Assembly: GCA_015501075.1 (NCBI GenBank)
Contig: JADNYJ010000002.1
Coordinates: 1,240,001-1,304,000, forward strand
From: Gymnopilus junonius
Lineage: Eukaryota > Basidiomycota > Agaricomycetes > Agaricales > Galerinaceae
Direction of reading: 5' to 3'
Length of the DNA: 64,000 bases
Position numbers and translations under genes: made by a program. The stretch's first letter is position 1, and each line of letters begins with the position of its first letter. Of the stretch, positions 47,697 through 59,673 are shown in pieces. A model generated the notes under the pieces. That model was given only the letters and a program-made list of their open reading frames with translations, searched no databases and was not told the origin of the DNA.

Positions 47697-48242
47697 GTTA
47701 CTGCCTGTGCGTTAGCTGAAAGTCGTTCATTTATTATGTCCTTGACCCTCTATTCAGTTCATTCGCCATATACCCTCAGGCTGTTAATAATCAAATTTCA
47801 ACCTACTCAGTGCCCAACGTCTACCAATCTCATTAATTGCGTACATAACCTTCCAATCAACCTCTAATTTGCCGAATAAGCATTCCCTAATTTGCTATCA
47901 AGACGCGTCACCGCACTGAGGCAATGCAATCTCAACAAATAAGGGATCGATTGAGGCGAGCTTTTGAAGAAACCGCTTCGCTGCCGAACTATAATTTTCT
48001 GCAAAGGGAAAGGCAAGGTATTCCATTAGGATCATCTGTCAGTTCAACTTGAAGGTGACGTCAAATTGATAATTGAAAACTAGTCTGCGGGCTACAGTGA
48101 TAATGAAGGGAACATAGACGTATAGATAACGTAGTCTAAAATAGGCCAATCTGATACAGTACGGTGGTCCAATAATCAGTAGTGGTAACGGTAATACAAT
48201 CTACAATACAGATGCAACATCCCAAAAAAAGCCCACTAACAA
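47697..48242. other. Intergenic region
   Basis: 546 bases with the 3' ends of the small acidic gene and of leftward UBP2. No gene or RNA is supported. One ACGCGT at about 47903 has no obvious target gene. Confidence 0.5.
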
Positions 48243-51200
48243 TTACTCAGTGTCCATGCTAGTGGGATCATATCGTTTTACGGTATCAACCACATCCAAA
48301 CCTTTTCGAGCAAAGACAAGCTGTCAAGGACACCATGAGAATGGATTAGAAGATGGACAAGAAGACAAGAGGACGAACCAAATAAGGGTTGGCTGTTGAG
48401 CCTGTCGTATCAGCGAGGACTTCATCCTTCGATACGACAGTTACATCTGAGTCATTGTATTTAAACCACGAATCGGGAGATCCTGGCAAATGTCGAGAAT
48501 AGAAAAAGTAGTGACCCCAAGAGGGCGATGAACCACGATGGATGAAGACGGATGTGAGTTCGTAGGCAGCTCCCGTGCAATCTGCCCAGATGGCTTCAAG
48601 GTCGTTCTTTAAAGTGTCTATGCGAGCGCGCAGCTGGTCGATCTCGGAATTGATACGGGTCTTTTCTTCGTCTATGTGGTACACGGCTCCATCATCGATC
48701 CCTGGTAGCCCAGTCTTTAATTTCTGCAGGTATATTCGAGAGTGCTCCAGTGTCGCAGTGAAAGGTAACTCCTACAAGAGAAGATCAACAAACAGTCCAA
48801 TAACAATATATAGGTATTTACCTTGCCTTCGACCAGGAGGCGAACCCGGTCCCGACAAGAGTTGAGCTCGGTTTGTATTGTCTTTGACCTAGCCTTCTTC
48901 ACTGGGTCGGCTGTGTCTAGAAAACGATCCATGTAAAGGTTTTCACCAAATTTTACGTATGCTTGTGATTTATAAGGCTGCAGGGTTTCACGGTTGAATT
49001 GTACTCTCTGAATTACACAATTAGTCAGAAGATAACGCACTAAGGACAAAAGAGGGGCTTGACCTGGAGTTGGATTTGCAAAATAGGGGGTAAGTCTACT
49101 AGAGTCACCTCCATTCGTGCCTTGCGACCCTCAAATTCAACAATATCGTCGAAATATCCACTGAGCCCATCGTAGATATCTACACCGTCATTGGTGACAT
49201 TTACAGGGAGATGGGAAAATAGATCCTCTTTTTCGTGTATCGAAGAGCGCGAATGCTGAGCGTCTACGCCTGTGAGTCTTTGGCGGATTTTCCCGTAGAA
49301 AAGTCTTCGATCCCGTTGTCAATCAATGTCGACGACTGTACGTCGAAAAAGTCCAGCTCACCTCTTGACCACGCTCGTCTTATCAGAATCGGCACTCATA
49401 TCGTCAAATCTGAGCAAGGCCGTTTCAATCTGGAACATGCAGTTGTCCATGCATTCTGCCACGTCGTGTTGCTTGCCTGCCGCAAGTCCAGTTAAAAATG
49501 CGCAGAAATTTTCAGGGCGATGTCTCACCAAACATCATAGTTGAATCGTTGACTTCGGTGCGTTTTCTAGTGGGAACAGTTTTCTGGCCAACGGCACTAG
49601 TCGTTGTTTTCGTGTCCTGGTTTTGAAGGGAAGACTTTGATGAAGAAGCCTCGGCTGTCATTGCTTCAGGCAACTGCACTTCTTTTCGGGACTGTACAAC
49701 AGCAAAACCATCCTTTTCTTTGGGTGACTGAACTAGAGGGACATCGACCTCCATCGCATTACGTTGTTCATTTAAGTCTCTGGGCCTCTTTCCCAGCACA
49801 GAGCTAGATGACCCTCCAGGGGACCGAGAGACGAGGGGCGACACTACCACTGCAGTTCCATCATCGACAAGAGTCGCATCGGTATCATTTGAAGAATCAG
49901 TTCCGCCCTTGTCAATCTCATCCTCTTCTTCGTCTCTTGAAGTGACCAAGGCTAGTTTTGCCAACTCCACTGTAGGAGTCACAGCAGCTGTATCAGAAAA
50001 CTCCAGATTGAAAAATAGGTCCGCCAATTGGTTAATGACTGAAAGTATATTAGAAGACACAAGAAAAGGCTTGACTGGGACCTACATTTTCTGGAACGGA
50101 TGATCTCGCGCTTTGTGACCAATCTTCCACCGACACGGTGTCTTTTTAGATCTTCATCGGTCAACTTCTCATCGTCAAGGGCTTTGAGGTCCAATTTCGA
50201 CATGGGTATCACTGCTTCCCGAAGGTCTTTGATGGTATAGAAGTACTATAAGCTTGTGAGTGACTAGCAATTGAAATATTGGAACAGTTGATGTTTGCTT
50301 GCCTGTAATAAAGAATTGAGGTAACAAGTGTTTCCTAATTGATTGAGACCACGAGGCAGATCAGGTCGAGTAGGTGCAATAATGTCACCAGCTGCATATT
50401 ATCAGTCAAGTCTTTGAAGTATGTACATCATAAGCAATACGCACGATCCTGGCCGGAAGAGAGGAACTGACGCAAACGCTGGCTGTCTCTCACTTCCGCA
50501 ATAACCATCAGTGCCTCTCGCATTTTGTCCAATTGCATTGGAGTTTCTTCGAGCTAAATGGCAGATGTGAGTGTGTTTTTATATTTAAAAAAAGACCAAC
50601 CCTCAAATTATATACAGTGATCAACATGGAATCATCGACATCCTTTGGAATTTCAAGGGTATTATAAGCGCGGTCGGGGTTCATGTACTTGTCTTTGCCA
50701 GCTTCCCAATCTCTTCTCAGCTTGATACTACCTCTCGTTTCAGCGAGTATCCTAAATGCTTCGTTCGACAACCTGTGTGTCTCTGATCCATGTTGAAGGT
50801 CACGCCAAGATCGCTTGACGCAATCCTTCCAAGCGTTCTCCACAAATTCGTCAGGGATTTCTTCGTCGTATTCGACACCAAGCAAATTCTCTGAACCAAA
50901 TCCAAGCGTCACGGCAGCAGTGGAGATATCTTCCAAGGTGAAGCGATCGCGAGACTGTTCCATGACAAGAAGTTCTTGCAGCTGAGAAGGACAGCTTCCG
51001 TATTCCTCGAGTTGCTTCACAATACGTGTTAGGTATGTGAAGTACTTCGGGGTTCCCGCAGGGTCGCAACGGCATTGTGCAAGATAAGCAAACACCAGAA
51101 GATCTAGGATATGTCAAACGCGCGTTAGAGAAGGAGGAGAAACAAAGGCGTACCGCCCGAAAACGTGGTAGGGGTAAGACCAAGACCTCGCCATGCCTCT

Positions 51201-53170
51201 TCGAGTGGCAAAACGGCGTCGAGCATAGTATCTGACAGCCCTCCTCTCGGAACTGTCGTCAACGAGTCAGACACATAAAATGAAAGTATTCAACAACGCA
51301 CGTACTTTGGTCAGGATGGGCACCAATAGCGGATTGGTACATTTCCCTTGCACTGTCCAATTGGACGGATAGCTTGTACTCTTTCATATCCTTGAAATGA
51401 GAGGCTGAAAAAGGCAGAAGTCGTTAGTACGCGCATGTCGAACTGGCGAACATATTACCATTCACTCGCTTGAAGTCTGCCAACCAAGAACTGATCTCCA
51501 ACCATGCACGAAGAAGTTTGCGTCGACTTTGCTTCCCCCCAGCCGTGGCGGGGTCGGTTGTTGGGGGTCTGAGGGTGGTATCACCACTCTCAACAACTTC
51601 CTCCATGAAACCAAGAAGTTCAAAGATGCGTTTGCTAGAAGAACTTGAGATTCTTACGAGACGGATGAATGGTGAACAACCTACATGTTCGGGTTCCATC
51701 CAACTTTAGACTGGAAACCAGAGCTCATGACCTTTATCTGACGATGATTTAATTTCCACAATTTGTTCTCGATCGCGCTAGGCTTTTGATCAGTAAAAGA
51801 GGCAGGTACATGGTTCAGCTCACTTACGTCAAGAAAGTTTCGAATGCAAGTGCAACCGCTTGTTCACCAGTCTTCCCCACTGGTGGATGACTTTTCTTTT
51901 CACGCACAAGTTCGTCAATGTGTTTGCGTGGTAAAACACCGGGAATAACGCTTGATGCTACGCAATAGAACGAACACTGACAACAGACGTAGAGATCCAA
52001 GAGTTTGCCCTCTTCCTCCGTTGATTCAGTACTGTTATCACCTAAAAGTTCAACGTCTTCTGCATTAATCGCATTGATATTTAATTCTCCAGTCAAAATT
52101 GTACCAGCTCGTCGCTTTTGCTTAACTGTCTCTAGCGATTGCCATTCATCTCTCCGGAAAGGAGGAATAAGTTTGTGGCTATCGAAGGCTCTGGCGTATT
52201 TGTGGAAATGGTGAGTTTGATTAGCCTTGCCGAAAGGTTGACCGATCTCGTCAAGGCAGGACTGTGTTTGCCGACGATATGTCGGATCAGGAAGAGGGTG
52301 TCCTGATGCGTTTATATATGATTGCGCAAGAGGCGGAGCAACAGAAGACGACTTCCAGCTCAAGATGACCCATCCATTATCTTTGGGGCAATAATAAGCG
52401 TTTGGGTGCGGTACTGACATTCGTACCTCCTCGTTCGAAGGAGCGGATTCACTGGGCTGACTCGAGGAAATATTAGGCGCACTCCCGGAAGATTGATCTT
52501 TGGAGTGATGTGAGGAGGATGCAATTTGGGGGTTGGAGACATTGACTGAGAACAAGGAATGGTGAGGATCGTGGAGTTCCTCAGCTAAAACTGGAGCAAG
52601 CATTCCAGGTCCAGGACGGCAGTGTTTTTGACGCATATCGGGATTCCACCAATTATTCTCTTCGTAGACACTGCGACCGTTGATGTTTATATTTTGGTCA
52701 ACACGATTTGAGCTCATGTAGTCCGTTCCATCGAAATTGGATGTATCTGTGATATTTTCACCCCAATTCACAGTAGTTTGATTGTCCCAAGTGCTGCTGC
52801 TCCAATCTCCGGGTCCGGCCCAGCCATTCTCAATGGTAACGTTACGGTTCCAGTCTGTTGCAGCAGAAGGGACGAGCTCTGGCACCATGTCATCATCATT
52901 TACGGGTGCGTCCTCAACCACCAACTCGGGTTCACGAAATCCAGATGGACTGTCAGTGGAAGAGGAGTTGTAAGCAGGGGGCGGCACATATGCAGTATGT
53001 GTTGAACCAGGATTTTTGGCGCGAGAAGGCAGAGGGGGAGGAAGCTTGTTTGAAGAAAAGAAAGTAGAAGTTGAGGGCTGAATCGGAACGGGAGTGGACG
53101 GACGCTGAGGCGGCGGAGGTCCTGGGGTTGGCAAAGGGCGCCTTTGCTTTGGTGTGTCCGGATTATCCAT
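48243..53170 (-). CDS. UBP2: Large ubiquitin carboxyl-terminal hydrolase UBP2 (USP25/28-like)
   Basis: Large cysteine deubiquitinase, which in yeast trims Lys63 chains and works with Rsp5. The long N-terminus (MDNPDTPKQRRPLPTPGPPP) is Pro/Ser/Asn-rich, then comes HFHKYARAFDSHKLIPPFRR and a Cys-containing segment (YVCCQCSFYC). A helical region (FAYLAQCRCDPAGTPKYFTY, LQELLVMEQSRDRF) precedes the catalytic core: LPRGLNQLGNTCYLNSLLQ (Cys box), then QHDVAECMDNC, LPPILQIQLQRVQF, and the His box SWGHYFFYSRHLPG with WFKYNDSDVTVVSK. The insertion between the boxes is Ser/Lys-rich with an acidic stretch. The product ends at TSMDTE. About sixteen short introns; those near 51690 and 51790 are short and were resolved by phase. 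Confidence 0.93.
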
Positions 53171-54170
53171 GGCTGATGAGAGTGGCTTGGGAGACTATTT
53201 GGCGGCGATATGTCTCGAGCACAGAACTGCAACGAATTCACGACGACGCGCAAACAGTAAGATCCGCAAGAAAACAGCAAAAGACTGGCCTAATCTGAAA
53301 GCGATTGGCCAGTCCAGACAATGGAATATGTACAAAACACAACAAAAACCTACCTACCAGAGACTACGCAACTCGATCCTTATGTAATCATTCCCTTTCT
53401 TTATCTAACTCTTAAACCAAGGGGCTTTCATTCAAACGTCATGTACCCATTTCACCGATGTCTTTTGCTCTCTCTTTCTGTACCACTACAGGCTGCAATC
53501 ATACTGATAACCGAAAGGGAAACTACTACTCCCCACATAATACAGTATCATAATACTGCATAGGTGTATGATGTTCTAGGATCCTCGGACTACCTCAGGC
53601 CTCGGGCTCTTTTACTCCATGCTTCATGACGCATGTTGGTTAATATGACTTGTAGGGAAAAACTATGTACCACCTAGTGCCATACGCTGCTACAAGCTGC
53701 TAACAGCCAGCGGTCATTACAACGCCAAGACAAGGATGGCAAACCGGGCATGCCGACCCGACCCCTCCGAAATGATTTAATGACGGTTGCTGGGAACGTC
53801 CCTCGATGGTCCAATAATGCTCAAATTGGGCAATATCTGCCTATATGTATGAAATTCCTGCTCCTCGACTACTTTTCGGGTTCTGGCTGTTTCAGAACGC
53901 GATCCTGGTCTTAAATTTGCATCGTCCATTCCACCTGCAGAAGGGTTTTTTAGCGGCCCATACTCATGGCATAGCCTCTCCAGCGCACACGGGTGGTATT
54001 TGAAATCTGTTCTTGTCCGAAATTTATTGCAAATTTATTGACAGATGTCAACGCCGAGTCGGGACTTCATGGGCAACTGGTGCACTAAAAAACCTTCAAA
54101 TTCAAGCCTTGGCGATAGCAACTCTCCCCCCCTCATCAAGTGCTCTAATCCCCTTCAGTATCCCTGCAAA
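53171..54170. other. Intergenic region of 1 kb
   Basis: Promoter side of leftward UBP2 and of the rightward secreted-protein gene. Small ORFs only; nothing recognisable. Confidence 0.5.
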
Positions 54171-55142
54171 ATGGCACTAACTTTTTTTTCACTTGCCTTC
54201 CTCGTTATGATCAACTTTTCAAATGCTCAAGTAACGAACCTGGCCCTTACAAGTGCAGGATGTGTTGACCCATCCGGGTTCCAATAATGCCAAAGCGGTG
54301 TGAACGGAACAACGACTGACTGCGTAGATCGTGCAAATGCTGATGGGAGCCAGAATGAACTCATCGGTTGCGCCTGCGCCAATTACATTGGCAACTATAA
54401 CTGTTACGCTGCGCATTGTTGGAATCGAGTTAACGAATGCGAATATCAGGCCTTTATTACCGAATATCTCGTTCAATGTCCAATTGCTAAACCCCCGATT
54501 CCCTACTTCCCTATCCCTGATAACGCCCCAGATTCGTGCTCTTGTAACCTCGGAAAGGTCAACCTCGCGATCACCTCAAGTGCTGAACAAGGCGCCACGT
54601 GCTCCAACAACGCTAACGGGCCTGATGCTGCCTCGAACGTCCAGGAGATCGAGGGATGTGACTGCTGCGAATTAAGTAGCGCTCTCTCAACGTACGTGAT
54701 CGTCCCAAATTCAGGACCTTTTAAACTGACGCTAATCCCGAACAGAATGTATGCAATTTGTCCTGACACCAACCCAAATCTCATCGGCCTACCTGCTATC
54801 CAGCAACTCGCCACAATTCTAGAGACGCCTTTCGATAGCTGCTCTGCGTCCCTTTCTGAATTCAACTGTGTCTCCCACCTAGACTTTCCGGATGTTCCAG
54901 GGGGCATATTTTACAACCCAAGTAACCTCCCTCTAACAGGCACAGCGACTCTGTCCAATCTACCTGGCACGGTGACAGCCCCAGCCAGTGGTGCTGTCTT
55001 CACTTAAACCAACGGAGGTGTGAATGGCAATTCCCCTGCTGCTGCTACAGCTGGTGCGTCGGCAAGCTTAGGAGAAAATATCATTATCAGTCGAGGATTC
55101 CTTGTGGTCGTGTGCATTTCGTCTTTGGCCGCTTTCCTCTAA
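54171..55142 (+). pseudogene. Cys-rich secreted, GPI-anchor-like protein with in-frame stop(s)
   Basis: MALTFFSLAFLVMINFSNAQ is a clean signal peptide, followed by about 280 residues with many Cys and paired motifs (ELIGCACANYIGNYNCYAAH, SCSCNLGKVN, EGCDCCELSS), and a C-terminus rich in Ala/Ser/Gly then ENIIISRGFLVVVCISSLAA, as in GPI-anchored fungal surface proteins. In the same frame there is a TAA at 54285-54287, right after PSGFQ, and another at 55005-55007. A 63-nt GT-AG intron (54988-55050) could remove the second. I found no intron that removes the first and keeps frame. A 57-nt intron near 54689 is also likely. Either a young pseudogene, a sequencing error, or read-through. Family role unknown. 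Confidence 0.6.
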
Positions 55143-55590
55143 GTCAATCAAACATTCCTTACACATATATTTACCTTCCCCCAACCGGTCCTGTCTTCGA
55201 CCTCAATCATCCTCATTCACTGGCAAGCGGGCGCTTAACGCTTATACAATTACGTAAGGGCCGTCTATCAATGGATAATATTTATCACTTCCACTTGTTG
55301 GCCCCATGGTCATGAAAGGAAATATGGCTTCAACGATTCAAGTTTAAGTCCTCTATAGGCGCTTACATTCTACAAATTGGTTGTACGAAATCTTCAAGAT
55401 GGTAGGGAAGTCAAACATCCCCACAGTCTTGAATCAGACATTGTTTCAGAAAAACAGCACACAGCGTATTAGGTCAAGGCTAAAATTACAACTGCCCCCC
55501 TTCGGTTTCAAGAATATTTTCCTATGCAAAACAAGAACATTAGAAGCCCCGCGATCTTACATTTTTATTTTTCGTGCTTACCAGATTGAG
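55143..55590. other. Convergent intergenic region
   Basis: 3' flanks of the secreted-protein gene and the leftward quinone oxidoreductase gene. Nothing recognisable. Confidence 0.5.
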
Positions 55591-57039
55591 TTAGTCAACC
55601 TTAATCAGTAACTTGCCAATCGTTTTTCCTCCGCGCTCAGTGAGGTCGGTGTGTGCCTGCTTGACACCCTCAGCAGTGAACGGATACTCGTTGAAGATCT
55701 TGATACTGAGATCCCCGTTTCCCACAAGCTGGAAGAGGGCCTTGCCGTAATGTTCAGCCTCTTCAGGAGTGTACACATAATTGTTCATCCTATATTATAT
55801 GCATGGCCTTTGAAATCAATTGACAACTTTCGATTTAATGGGCTTACGTTGGTCGCAACAGTACTGTGTTTTTCTCGACGAGCTTCAGGAGAGAAACTGG
55901 AGCAACTGGACCAGAGGCATTTCCGACGGAGACGAGCGTGCCCTTGCGTTTCAACATCTTAAAGTCATCATCGAATCTTGAAACCACCTGCGTCAGATGA
56001 ACAGCCCAAGGTCGCAAGTGGATAGGATAAAACATACGTGTCTTTTCCAACACCATCAAAGATGGCGTCGACGCCTTGGCCGTTAGTGAGTTCCAGTACT
56101 CTCTTCACAGTATTTTCTACTGGATAAAGAATAACGTGATTGGCTCCATTTTTCTTCGCGAGTTCTGCCTTTTCTTGCGAGGATGTAGTTCCAATGACTG
56201 TTGCACCAACGCGATGACCCAGCTGGGCAAATAACAAACCCAGACCACCAGCAACAGTGTGTACGAGGATGGTATCGCCGTTTTTGACCTTGTATGCCTC
56301 TTCAAAAAAGGTCACAGCGGTCAAGCCTTGGAGGAGAGCAGCAGCAGCGATTTTTGTCGGGATAGAGTCGGGTACAGGGTACACACTTTTCCAGGGAACA
56401 GAGATATACGTAGCATGGGATCCGAGGAAGTCCTTCATAACGGAAAGTCAGTGTTTGATCATACGAAGGGGGGTGGACATACACCAGCAGCTTTGCCTCC
56501 AACTTTATAGCCTTGCTTCTTGAACGTCTCATTAGAGAGCACAGATTCATCTGTAGGCAGAGCTATAATGATACCAGATGTCTCCTTGCCAAGAACAGCA
56601 GGGAACGACTGATACTTGTATAAACCTTGCCTAAAAAAGCAGATGTGAATTTTTAATCTACCCGGTCGACCCGTGCGATGACATCATCTTCACCTGTAGT
56701 AAGTATCTATAAAGTTGACGCCAAAGTATTCGACCTGCAGCAAGAACAGGTAAGCATGAGCGATACCCGCAAATATTCCTTAGATCACCTTGATAACGAT
56801 GTCACCTGGGTTTGGCTTGGGGAATGGAATAGTCGTCTTCTGGATGACCTCAACACCACCGGTCTAAATCGCGGCATTAAACAAGTAACAGGATATGCTG
56901 ACGAGAAAACGCGTACGTGTGGTATTGTTATCGCCTCTACAGTAGCAGGGAGAGACATTGGTGGGCGGCTGGACGTGTGTGAAAGATGGCGAAGGAGTTG
57001 AGACAAGCGAGGGATTGCGAAGGCGCGATATGGGAACAT
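55591..57039 (-). CDS. NADPH:quinone oxidoreductase (zeta-crystallin type, MDR superfamily)
   Basis: Reduces quinones with NADPH, one electron at a time in the zeta-crystallin group. MFPYRAFAIPRLSQLLRHLS is a likely mitochondrial targeting start; a second ATG (MSLPATVEAITI) would give a cytosolic form. Then TGGVEVIQKT, YKYQSFPAVLGKETSGIII, QGLTAVTFFEEAYKVKNGDT, VHTVAGGLGLLFAQLGHRVG (nucleotide-binding AGGLG), VIGTTSSQEKAELAKKNGAN, DAIFDGVGKDTF, and KRKGTLVSVGNASGPVAPVS give the MDR fold without catalytic zinc ligands. The end is TIGKLLIKVD. The closest label is yeast Zta1. Confidence 0.92.
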
Positions 57040-57564
57040 CGGCCAAGCAAGGACTAGATATACAATTTATATAATCCATTAAGCAAGCTGATTAATCAGT
57101 TATCAGTCTCTATCAGTCTCTATCAATCAAATTTAAGTCAAATGACGCCTTGTCCAATCTTTTAGCCAACGCATTGGTCCACGGGGAAAGAGCTCAACTT
57201 AGGGGTGGGGCAAATCTGTTCAAATAGATAAAGTATTCATGCTGCAAAACATCTGTAACTCTCACGTCCATGCCACTACAAGTGCCAGAGAGGTCATAGG
57301 GCGGGAGTGCCTTCTTCTATCTGCCCTCCTGGGCATTACGGCACTTGTTGTGACCCATGAAGCGGCCCGCATGCTCAGGGGTGAGGTACAATGTGTCCCT
57401 TAAGCGCTGAATGTGGCATGCTTTACTTTTTTAAACCAAGGATGATGAGGATCAACAATAGAAGAATACCAGGAAACCAAGATGATGATTTACAGGACCA
57501 AAATACAGAAGAGATGGATAGATGAAGTTTTCAAAGGACTCACATTATGGGTACCCAAGGGCGC
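57040..57564. other. Intergenic region
   Basis: Promoter of the quinone oxidoreductase and 3' flank of the tyrosine phosphatase. A short direct repeat of TATCAGTCTC occurs near 57100-57122. No gene is supported. Confidence 0.5.
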
Positions 57565-58941
57565 CTAAGGACCTGCGTCATGAAAGGCATTTGCCAGTAC
57601 TTCGTAGATCAATAAAACTTGTTCTGGCCGTTGTACCATCCCGGGTCGCTGTTCCCTGAGAGAATCAATCTCTTGTATGACTAAATCATCCTTGAATTCG
57701 TTGGGTATGGGTCCTAGGGGCGACTCATGGTCCACGCATGGGCATGTGTGTTGAGCTGTGAGTGGGAGGAAGCCACAGTGGCGTAAAAGAGATGATAATG
57801 CAATAAAAGAGCCCGTGCGCCCAACTCCAGCTGAGCAACCGACCATGATTGGAGGGTCAGCGTCGACTTCTGGACAGACATGATCTGAAGATGCGCCCAC
57901 ATGCACGGGACATCGAGAAGTATCGCGATTCGTACGATCCACGAGATGAAGGAAAGCAAGGAGGCTGTCGCGGTCTTCAGAGTCTGGTACGCCATGGTCA
58001 GGCCAAGAGAGATACAGGAGATGGTTAAAGATAATTTCTTGAGCATGATTCTCTTCCCCATAATAATCTTCGTCGTCATGGTCAGTAGATGTAAATTGGC
58101 GGGACTTTATTGTCTTTGTAGGGGAGGCATTGAGTGGAACAATTGACACCGTGCTTTGAATGCAGTGGGCATCCTCGATTGACCGCCTGTCTAATAAAGT
58201 GACTTTTAAAGCAGATGCATGACACCCCTCTTCGGGAGGAACAATGACAGACTTCCCAATCTCATTTGGGAAATAAGGGTCTGCTTTTCTTCTGCCGTTC
58301 TCGATGTTTCGCGTCAATTGAACGACTGTCCTGACCCTGTAAGGCCGAGAGGGCGAGGACGCACATGCAGACGAGGTTGACATATCCGGAGGGTGTCCAA
58401 TAGGCTGCAGCATAACACTCAAGAAAGCATGTGCAGTGTACTGTAAGGGCGCCTGAGCTGCGATCCACCATCTGTGCCCATATCGTTCCTGAACCCAACT
58501 AGCGTTGAGGTAGCGCCCATGCCACAGGCCCTCGGCATTTTCAGAACCTCCGTAGCTTCCTTCATGCAGAACGACGACGCGAGTACGGTCATAAGGAATT
58601 ATGTCCATGTAGCGATTCATCTCCTGGTGGTCTTCGTGCGCACCAGCAGCGATTGAATAATGGACTACATGCCGTTGGAACAAGTCTGCTTTTCCAGAGT
58701 CTTTCCTTGCGATCAATGAGAATAAGGTTTTGCTGACGCCGGAACTTGGAGGGTTGGGTTTATCTGCCCGCTGCTGAGATTCGAGAGAGGCGTTACGAGC
58801 GGTGTACCGTTTAGATTCCCGGGATGCTAGGGCGCGTAAGGCATTGTTAATGTACTTGTCTGTGCCAACGACATGTAGCCAGGCTGGCGTTTGAGCAGAT
58901 TTTGACATTTTGGGTGCATGAAGGGTTGTAAGCAAAGCCAA
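57565..58941 (-). CDS. Protein tyrosine phosphatase (classical PTP domain)
   Basis: Intronless, 458 residues. Substrate-loop region NRYMDIIPYDRTRVVV, then GRYLNASWVQERYGHRWWIAAQAPLQ (the N-A/S and Q-G/A-P motifs), VRTVVQLTRNIENGRRKADPYFP, LLYLSWPDHGVPD (WPD loop with the general acid), and PPIMVGCSAGVGRTGSFIAL (P-loop with the nucleophilic Cys and Arg). The His normally before the Cys is Gly here. The QTxxQ motif region reads EQRPGMVQRPEQVLLIYEVL. The N-terminal 100 residues are basic. An in-frame ATG at 58908 is an alternative start. Start codons of this gene and the divergent NR2C2AP gene are 33 bp apart. Confidence 0.92.
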   Translation of the reverse strand: MALLTTLHAPKMSKSAQTPAWLHVVGTDKYINNALRALASRESKRYTARNASLESQQRADKPNPPSSGVSKTLFSLIARKDSGKADLFQRHVVHYSIAAGAHEDHQEMNRYMDIIPYDRTRVVVLHEGSYGGSENAEGLWHGRYLNASWVQERYGHRWWIAAQAPLQYTAHAFLSVMLQPIGHPPDMSTSSACASSPSRPYRVRTVVQLTRNIENGRRKADPYFPNEIGKSVIVPPEEGCHASALKVTLLDRRSIEDAHCIQSTVSIVPLNASPTKTIKSRQFTSTDHDDEDYYGEENHAQEIIFNHLLYLSWPDHGVPDSEDRDSLLAFLHLVDRTNRDTSRCPVHVGASSDHVCPEVDADPPIMVGCSAGVGRTGSFIALSSLLRHCGFLPLTAQHTCPCVDHESPLGPIPNEFKDDLVIQEIDSLREQRPGMVQRPEQVLLIYEVLANAFHDAGP

Positions 58942-58974
58942 AGGACACGGTAATAATAAGCAAAAAAAGGAAAG
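58942..58974. promoter_or_regulatory. 33-bp interval between divergent start codons
   Basis: Between the PTP start (58941, leftward) and the NR2C2AP start (58975, rightward) there are only 33 bp. If both annotated starts are used, the transcripts' 5' ends must overlap or the promoters must sit inside the opposite genes. Using PTP Met at 58908 and the internal NR2C2AP Met at 59017 would widen the gap. Confidence 0.5.
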
Positions 58975-59593
58975 ATGAGCCGAAGAAAAGTTGTCACCAT
59001 TTCCGAGTCTCCCGCGATGACCAGCGGCGACCTCATCTCCCTCCTCAATGAAGATACCTCCATCAAGTATGTGGCTTGTCAGTGGATATTCTGAAGGGAT
59101 TTGAAAATGCTAACAGTCAAGCCGTAGGGTCAGCTCAACTCTCGAGAAGGCAAACGGAAAGAAAAATCTGATAGACAACAATTCAGAAACCTGCTGGACA
59201 TCTCAGCAGGTCCGTCATCTTATCTATGTAGTTGAGAAAAGAAAACCGACTGACTCCCGTTCTCAGGGTTTACCACAATTCATCCAACTAGGATTTAACG
59301 ATAAAGTGATACCCAAGCGCCTCTCGTTTACATTTCAAGGGGGCTTTGTTGGGACGCGTTGCGTGCTTCTCATCCCGTCTGAAGGCTCCGAGAAAAAGGA
59401 TTGGCAAGTCCTGACGACTGTATATCCGGAGGACGTGAACCGACGACAGACTTTCGATTTGATTCCAAATCGACCCAAGACTTTAGACAACGGGGTTACC
59501 ACTTTGAAACTATTATTTGAGGAGAGCTCAGATTTTTTCGGTAGGGTGACCGTTTACGATGTGCAATTGGAGGGAACCAAGGCCGCACCTTGA
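58975..59593 (+). CDS. NR2C2AP (TRA16)-like F5/8-type C domain protein
   Basis: Three exons (58975-59066, 59128-59209, 59267-59593) give 166 residues. VSSTLEKANGKKNLIDNNSE then TCWTSQQGLPQFIQLGF and SFTFQGGFVGTRCVLL match the start of the animal nuclear receptor 2C2-associated protein, a jelly-roll discoidin-like fold; YPEDVNRRQTFDL and SSDFFGRVTVYDVQLEG complete it. In mammals it represses an orphan nuclear receptor; fungi lack that receptor, so the ancestral role must be different and is unknown to me. The N-terminus is basic (MSRRKVVT). It converges on the MRPS35-type gene with only 80 bp between stops. Confidence 0.88.
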
Positions 59594-59673
59594 TCCTGGG
59601 TGTCTTGCGGGTGTGGAACGGCATTCACCATGATATAGATATATTAACATAATGTCATTATTAAAGGGGATAT

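Noticed and set aside
55005..55007. Second premature stop in the secreted-protein gene as extra proof of decay
   Set aside because: A 63-nt GT-AG intron at 54988-55050 would remove it without changing frame, so only the first TAA counts.
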